A DNA stretch of 16,351 nucleotides from DASPXY01 sp038227745 (GTDB lineage: Bacteria; Planctomycetota; Planctomycetia; Gemmatales; Gemmataceae): positions 1 to 16,351 of the forward strand of contig JBBRPS010000129.1 of assembly GCA_038227745.1 (NCBI GenBank), read 5' to 3'. Positions 13,233 through 16,351 of this stretch are shown here, piece after piece. The translations under genes and the position numbers were made by a program. The notes under the pieces are model-generated. The model had not been told where the DNA came from. It saw only the letters and a list, made by a program, of their open reading frames with translations, and ran no database searches. Position 1 is the stretch's first letter, and each line of letters starts with the position of its first letter.

Positions 13233-15326
13233 TCAGGGCGCGACCGGTTCGCCGATGGGCCAGCAGCGAAGCGTTTTGTCGTAGCCGCCACTGAACAGCG
13301 TCCGCCCGTCGCGGCTGAACGCCAGGCCGCGGATCAACGCGTGCTGCCTGGACAGGGGGGCGCCGCGCTGGCGGCGATTACGGATGTCCCACATCCGAAT
13401 GTGGCCCTCCGACGCGGTCGCCAGCGTTTGACCGTCGGACGAGAAGGCGACCGCGAAGACCTCGTCGGGATGCTCGAGCGTGTCGTCGAGCTGGCCGGAG
13501 CCGGTGTTCCACAGGCAGACGAGGTGTTTCGACCTGGACTTGCCGCCAGCCGTCCCTCCCGCCAGCAAGCGGCCGTCGGGAGAGAAGGCAAGAGAGTAGA
13601 CGTGACGCCGCGCGGTCTGCGCCGTCCCCTTCCCCACCTGCGCCACCTCGAGGGTGTGGCACAACGTCCAGTCCCCGGTACGCCACAGCAGAACGCGGCC
13701 GTCCGACAGGCCCAGGGCCAGCGCCGTGCCGCCGGGTGCCGCGGCCAGCGCCTTGACCGCGACGGGCCGCGTCTTGCCTTCGTCGCGCGGTTCAGGACAG
13801 CTCTTCCTGACAGACTGTTTTCCGTCGGCGCCGAGGTCGAAGATCCGCAGTTCGCCGCGCGTGGGCTGTGGCTGTCTCCAGACGTCAACCCCGGCGACCA
13901 GGGTCCGGTTGTCCGCGAAGGCAAGGGCGCGGAGGCCCCCGTTGTCGAGCTCGAGGGATTTCTGCTGCTCGGTGGCGGTATCGACGACGGTAACCTTGGA
14001 CCCGCCATCCGCCCCGTACGCCAGGAGAGAGCCGTCCGGAGAAAGGGCCAGCGACAGGACGTGGCCGGTCGGCTCATGCCGGAAACGGACCTGACCGGCT
14101 CGCCAGTCCCAAAGGAACACCTTGCTCTTGCCGTCGGAGGTGGTTTCGGCCCAGGACAGGAAGGGACGAAGAGGGTCGTGGGACACGGCCAGGACCTGGA
14201 TCTGACCGGCACCCTTGTACGGACTGTCCGGCCAGCCCGGCTGGGCGTCCGCGACGCGGCGGTTCGGTCGTCCCCCGAGGAGGGCCAGGCCGAGCAACAA
14301 CGCCGCGACAGCGGCCGCGCCGAGGAGCCGTTTCCACGGCCAGGCCCGGTGGACGTGGGGCGCCGTCTTGGTATTCGCCGGCAGCGGGGGCGGTGGAGGA
14401 AGGGAGGCCGGTGCGGCGACGGGGGCCGAGGGTTCCCTGGCCCGGGCAACGGACAGGGCCAGGACGGCATCGAGCGCGGCCAGCAGTTCGCGGGCGCTGC
14501 CCGGACGCTGACCGGGTTCCTTGGCGAGGGTCGAGCGAACGATGGCGGCGAACGGCTCCGGCAGGTCCGGGACCACGCTGCGCGGATCGGGGATCGGGTT
14601 TATCAGGTGGGCAAGGCGGACGGCGGCTCCCTGGGCGTGGAAGGGCGGGACGCCGGTGAGCAGGTTGTAATAGGTGGCGCCGAGCGAATACAGGTCGGTG
14701 CGCTCGTCGAGGGGATCGTTACGGCACTGCTCCGGGCTCATGAACAGGGGAGTGCCGACCAGGCAACCCGGCTCGGTCAGCGCAGGGCGGGTGTCGGTCG
14801 GGTCCCGGGCCAGGCCGAAGTCCGCCAGTTTGGCGAGGCCGTCGGCGGCCAGCAGGATGTTGCCGGGTTTAATGTCGCGGTGGATCAGGCCGGCCGTGTG
14901 CGCCGCCGCCAGGCCGCGACAGGCGTCGCGAAGGATCCGCGTCGCCTCGGGCCAGGCCAGTCGTCCCTTCCGGATCAGCTGCTCCTCGACGCTGCCGCCG
15001 GCGGCATACTCGAGGACGAGGAAGAGGTTGTCCGCGTCGCAGGCGATCTCGAAGATGGCGATGACGTGGGGATGGTGGATGCGCGCTGCTGCCTGCGCCT
15101 CGCGCTGAAAGCGTTCGACGACGCCGGGCAGGCCGTACAGGTGGCGCGGCAACAGTTTGACGGCGACGGTGCGCTGCAGCGACGTGTCGAGAGCGCGGTA
15201 GACGACGCCGTTGCCGCCTTGCCCCAGCCGGTCCATGAGCTGGTACTTGCCAAGGACGACCCGGGTTCGTGGCGGCCCGTCAGTGCGCGAGGGCTGTGTT
15301 TCGGGTCGAGGGCTGGGTTCCGGCAT
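13233..15326 (-). CDS. Membrane-anchored Ser/Thr protein kinase with a seven-bladed WD40 propeller (kinase 2)
   Basis: A 697-residue kinase. The catalytic domain (about 28-290) has LGQGGNGVVY (34-43; an Asn replaces the usual Met of GGMG), Lys 57, HRDIKPGNIL (149-158), DFG (169-171) and SPE (197-199), so activity is expected. A Pro/Ala linker leads to a transmembrane helix (about 333-351). Residues 373-690 contain seven degenerate WD40 repeats, the number of one complete propeller, ending GGYDKTLRCWPIGEP. The propeller should face the periplasm. The ATG at 15326 has a strong GGAGGAGGG 7 nt upstream; the open frame further upstream lies out of frame within the permease gene and is rejected. 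The sigma factor gene follows after 28 bp. The likely role is to couple an envelope signal to that sigma factor; the signal is unknown. Confidence 0.92.
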   Translation of the reverse strand: MPEPSPRPETQPSRTDGPPRTRVVLGKYQLMDRLGQGGNGVVYRALDTSLQRTVAVKLLPRHLYGLPGVVERFQREAQAAARIHHPHVIAIFEIACDADNLFLVLEYAAGGSVEEQLIRKGRLAWPEATRILRDACRGLAAAHTAGLIHRDIKPGNILLAADGLAKLADFGLARDPTDTRPALTEPGCLVGTPLFMSPEQCRNDPLDERTDLYSLGATYYNLLTGVPPFHAQGAAVRLAHLINPIPDPRSVVPDLPEPFAAIVRSTLAKEPGQRPGSARELLAALDAVLALSVARAREPSAPVAAPASLPPPPPLPANTKTAPHVHRAWPWKRLLGAAAVAALLLGLALLGGRPNRRVADAQPGWPDSPYKGAGQIQVLAVSHDPLRPFLSWAETTSDGKSKVFLWDWRAGQVRFRHEPTGHVLSLALSPDGSLLAYGADGGSKVTVVDTATEQQKSLELDNGGLRALAFADNRTLVAGVDVWRQPQPTRGELRIFDLGADGKQSVRKSCPEPRDEGKTRPVAVKALAAAPGGTALALGLSDGRVLLWRTGDWTLCHTLEVAQVGKGTAQTARRHVYSLAFSPDGRLLAGGTAGGKSRSKHLVCLWNTGSGQLDDTLEHPDEVFAVAFSSDGQTLATASEGHIRMWDIRNRRQRGAPLSRQHALIRGLAFSRDGRTLFSGGYDKTLRCWPIGEPVAP

Positions 15327-15439
15327 GCGAGGGCCCTCCTCCGCTGGAGAGACGCGGCAACAACTCCCACCAGGAGATTCTACCTCCTCCCGGGGCTGTC
15401 GGGAGCGCGCGCCGTGGCGTTCCCCGAGAGCAGTGACAA

Positions 15440-16351
15440 CTACTTGCTCAGGGAGAAGCGCTCTTCCGCCAGGCGGTACAGGCGCCGCCAGACGAGCTGG
15501 TTGAACGCCACCACGACCGCGGCCATCACCAGGATGCTCACCGCCAGCAGCGGGTAGTCGGCCTTCTCGGCGGCGCGGCTGATCTGGCTGCCCAGTCCCC
15601 ACGCCGTCAGCACGTCGCCCTTGAACGTCACGAACTCGGCGACGATGCTCGCGTTCCACGCCCCGCCCGCCGCCGTCACCCAGCCCGTAACGAGGTGGGG
15701 AAAGACCGCCGGCAAGTACAGCACGCGGAAGCGCTGCCAGCGGCTCAGGCGGTAGCTCGTTGCCGCCTCGCGCAGGTCGGCCGGGATCGCCATCGCCCCC
15801 GCCGTCACGTTGAACAGGATATACCACTGCGTTCCCAGCAGCATCAGCAGGATGCTGCCCCAGCTCAGCTCCACGCCGATGGCCCGCAGCCCGGCGATCA
15901 CCAGCGGGAACAGCATGGGCGCCGGGAACGACGCCGCTACCTGGATCACCGGCTGCAGCACGCGCGACAGCCGCGGCGACAGGCCGATCGCCAGCCCGGC
16001 CGGCAGCGCCCAGAGTGTGCCGAGCGCCGTCGAGACCAGGACGCGGCCCAGCGTTACACCGGCCGCCGCCAGCGTCTCGACCCAGGTGGCCAACGGCAGC
16101 CCGGCGAGCAGCAGGCCGAGCCGCCAGACGCCGTACACCAGCAGCGCGACCAGCGCCGCCTGCCCCGCGAGCGAGAGTATGGTGGCCCAGCGGGGAGCCA
16201 CGTCCGGTCGCGCCTCCGCCGCCGGGGCGGGCCGGACGGCGTGAGGCCAGCGCGGGCGCAGCCGGGCGAGCAGTCGCCGCATGGCCGCGAGGAGCCGCGA
16301 GCGGCGCAGCCAGTCGAGGAACCACGACCTCATCGCGATCTGCGCGCCGCC
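15440..16351 (-). CDS. ABC transporter permease, nitrate/sulfonate/taurine type (probably cut by the window edge)
   Basis: An integral membrane permease of the binding-protein-dependent family. Counting from an ATG at 16333 gives 297 residues with about six hydrophobic segments (around 50-80, 95-118, 130-152, 158-180, 205-224, 262-282). The EAA loop that contacts the ATPase is at 189-211 (EAATSYRLSRWQRFRVLYLP). No ribosome-binding site precedes the ATG, and the frame stays open to the window edge. The N-terminus is a basic, Pro-rich linker rather than a first helix. The protein may therefore be the second half of a duplicated, two-domain permease, the kind that pairs with ATPases carrying the AAA-associated domain. 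Its 3' end occurs again at 9873-10294 and as a relic at 4147-4188 beside such an ATPase, which is presumably its partner. The gene ends 113 bp upstream of kinase 2. Confidence 0.85.
   Translation of the reverse strand, partial: GGAQIAMRSWFLDWLRRSRLLAAMRRLLARLRPRWPHAVRPAPAAEARPDVAPRWATILSLAGQAALVALLVYGVWRLGLLLAGLPLATWVETLAAAGVTLGRVLVSTALGTLWALPAGLAIGLSPRLSRVLQPVIQVAASFPAPMLFPLVIAGLRAIGVELSWGSILLMLLGTQWYILFNVTAGAMAIPADLREAATSYRLSRWQRFRVLYLPAVFPHLVTGWVTAAGGAWNASIVAEFVTFKGDVLTAWGLGSQISRAAEKADYPLLAVSILVMAAVVVAFNQLVWRRLYRLAEERFSLSK

Noticed and set aside
15327..16325. Extension of the kinase 2 frame upstream through the permease region
   Set aside because: It is an out-of-frame shadow of the permease gene with Ala/Arg/Gly-rich nonsense composition. 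The strong GGAGGAGGG site fixes the start at 15326.

Overview
The window reads as a high-GC planctomycete chromosome, most likely from the Gemmata relatives. This is inferred from gene content, not from a marker gene. The signs are two membrane-anchored Ser/Thr protein kinases with C-terminal WD40 propellers, an ECF-type sigma factor co-directional with one of them, an exported acidic repeat protein with the planctomycete-type N-terminal LE.LEDR.LP motif, a CPxC zinc-ribbon/thioredoxin fusion, and several gap-filling palindromic repeats. No rRNA, tRNA, CRISPR array, transposase or phage gene was seen.

Left part (1-4140). After about 390 bases with no convincing gene comes a secreted, glycine/serine/threonine-rich BON-domain protein (482-1321, +) with a good candidate promoter and a perfect palindromic terminator. 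Next is the AAA+ ATPase RarA/MgsA (1414-2871, +), which appears to start on a non-canonical AUC codon 7 nt after a perfect AGGAGG. Its C-terminus runs through palindromic repeats and overlaps, tail to tail, an ABC transporter ATPase of the nitrate/sulfonate/taurine type with a C-terminal AAA-associated domain (2835-4136, -).

Middle part (4140-10300). Ten bases upstream of the ABC ATPase lies a relic of the last 13 codons of a permease gene. It is followed by non-coding sequence with a perfect inverted repeat, a membrane-anchored thioredoxin-like protein (4546-5463, +), a large kinase with 14 WD40 repeats (5582-8836, -), a 91-bp cruciform-type repeat, and a small toxin-antitoxin-like pair (9180-9820, +) with a candidate leaderless promoter. 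The section ends with a second, larger permease fragment (9873-10294, -), inactivated by an amber codon.

Right part (10300-16351). A perfect 27-bp inverted repeat precedes a minus-strand series. In transcription order it is an ABC permease (15440 to the window edge, probably cut by it), kinase 2 with seven WD40 blades (15326-13233), an ECF-like sigma factor (13204-12497) and the exported LEPR/RTX protein (12346-10406). Kinase and sigma factor are 28 bp apart and probably form one signalling unit. The exported protein may be its output.

The most striking large-scale pattern is that the permease 3' end occurs three times, once next to the ATPase it should serve and once at the edge of each kinase-containing block. 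This suggests that a permease-ATPase operon was split by two insertions or rearrangements, each leaving a permease fragment at its boundary.
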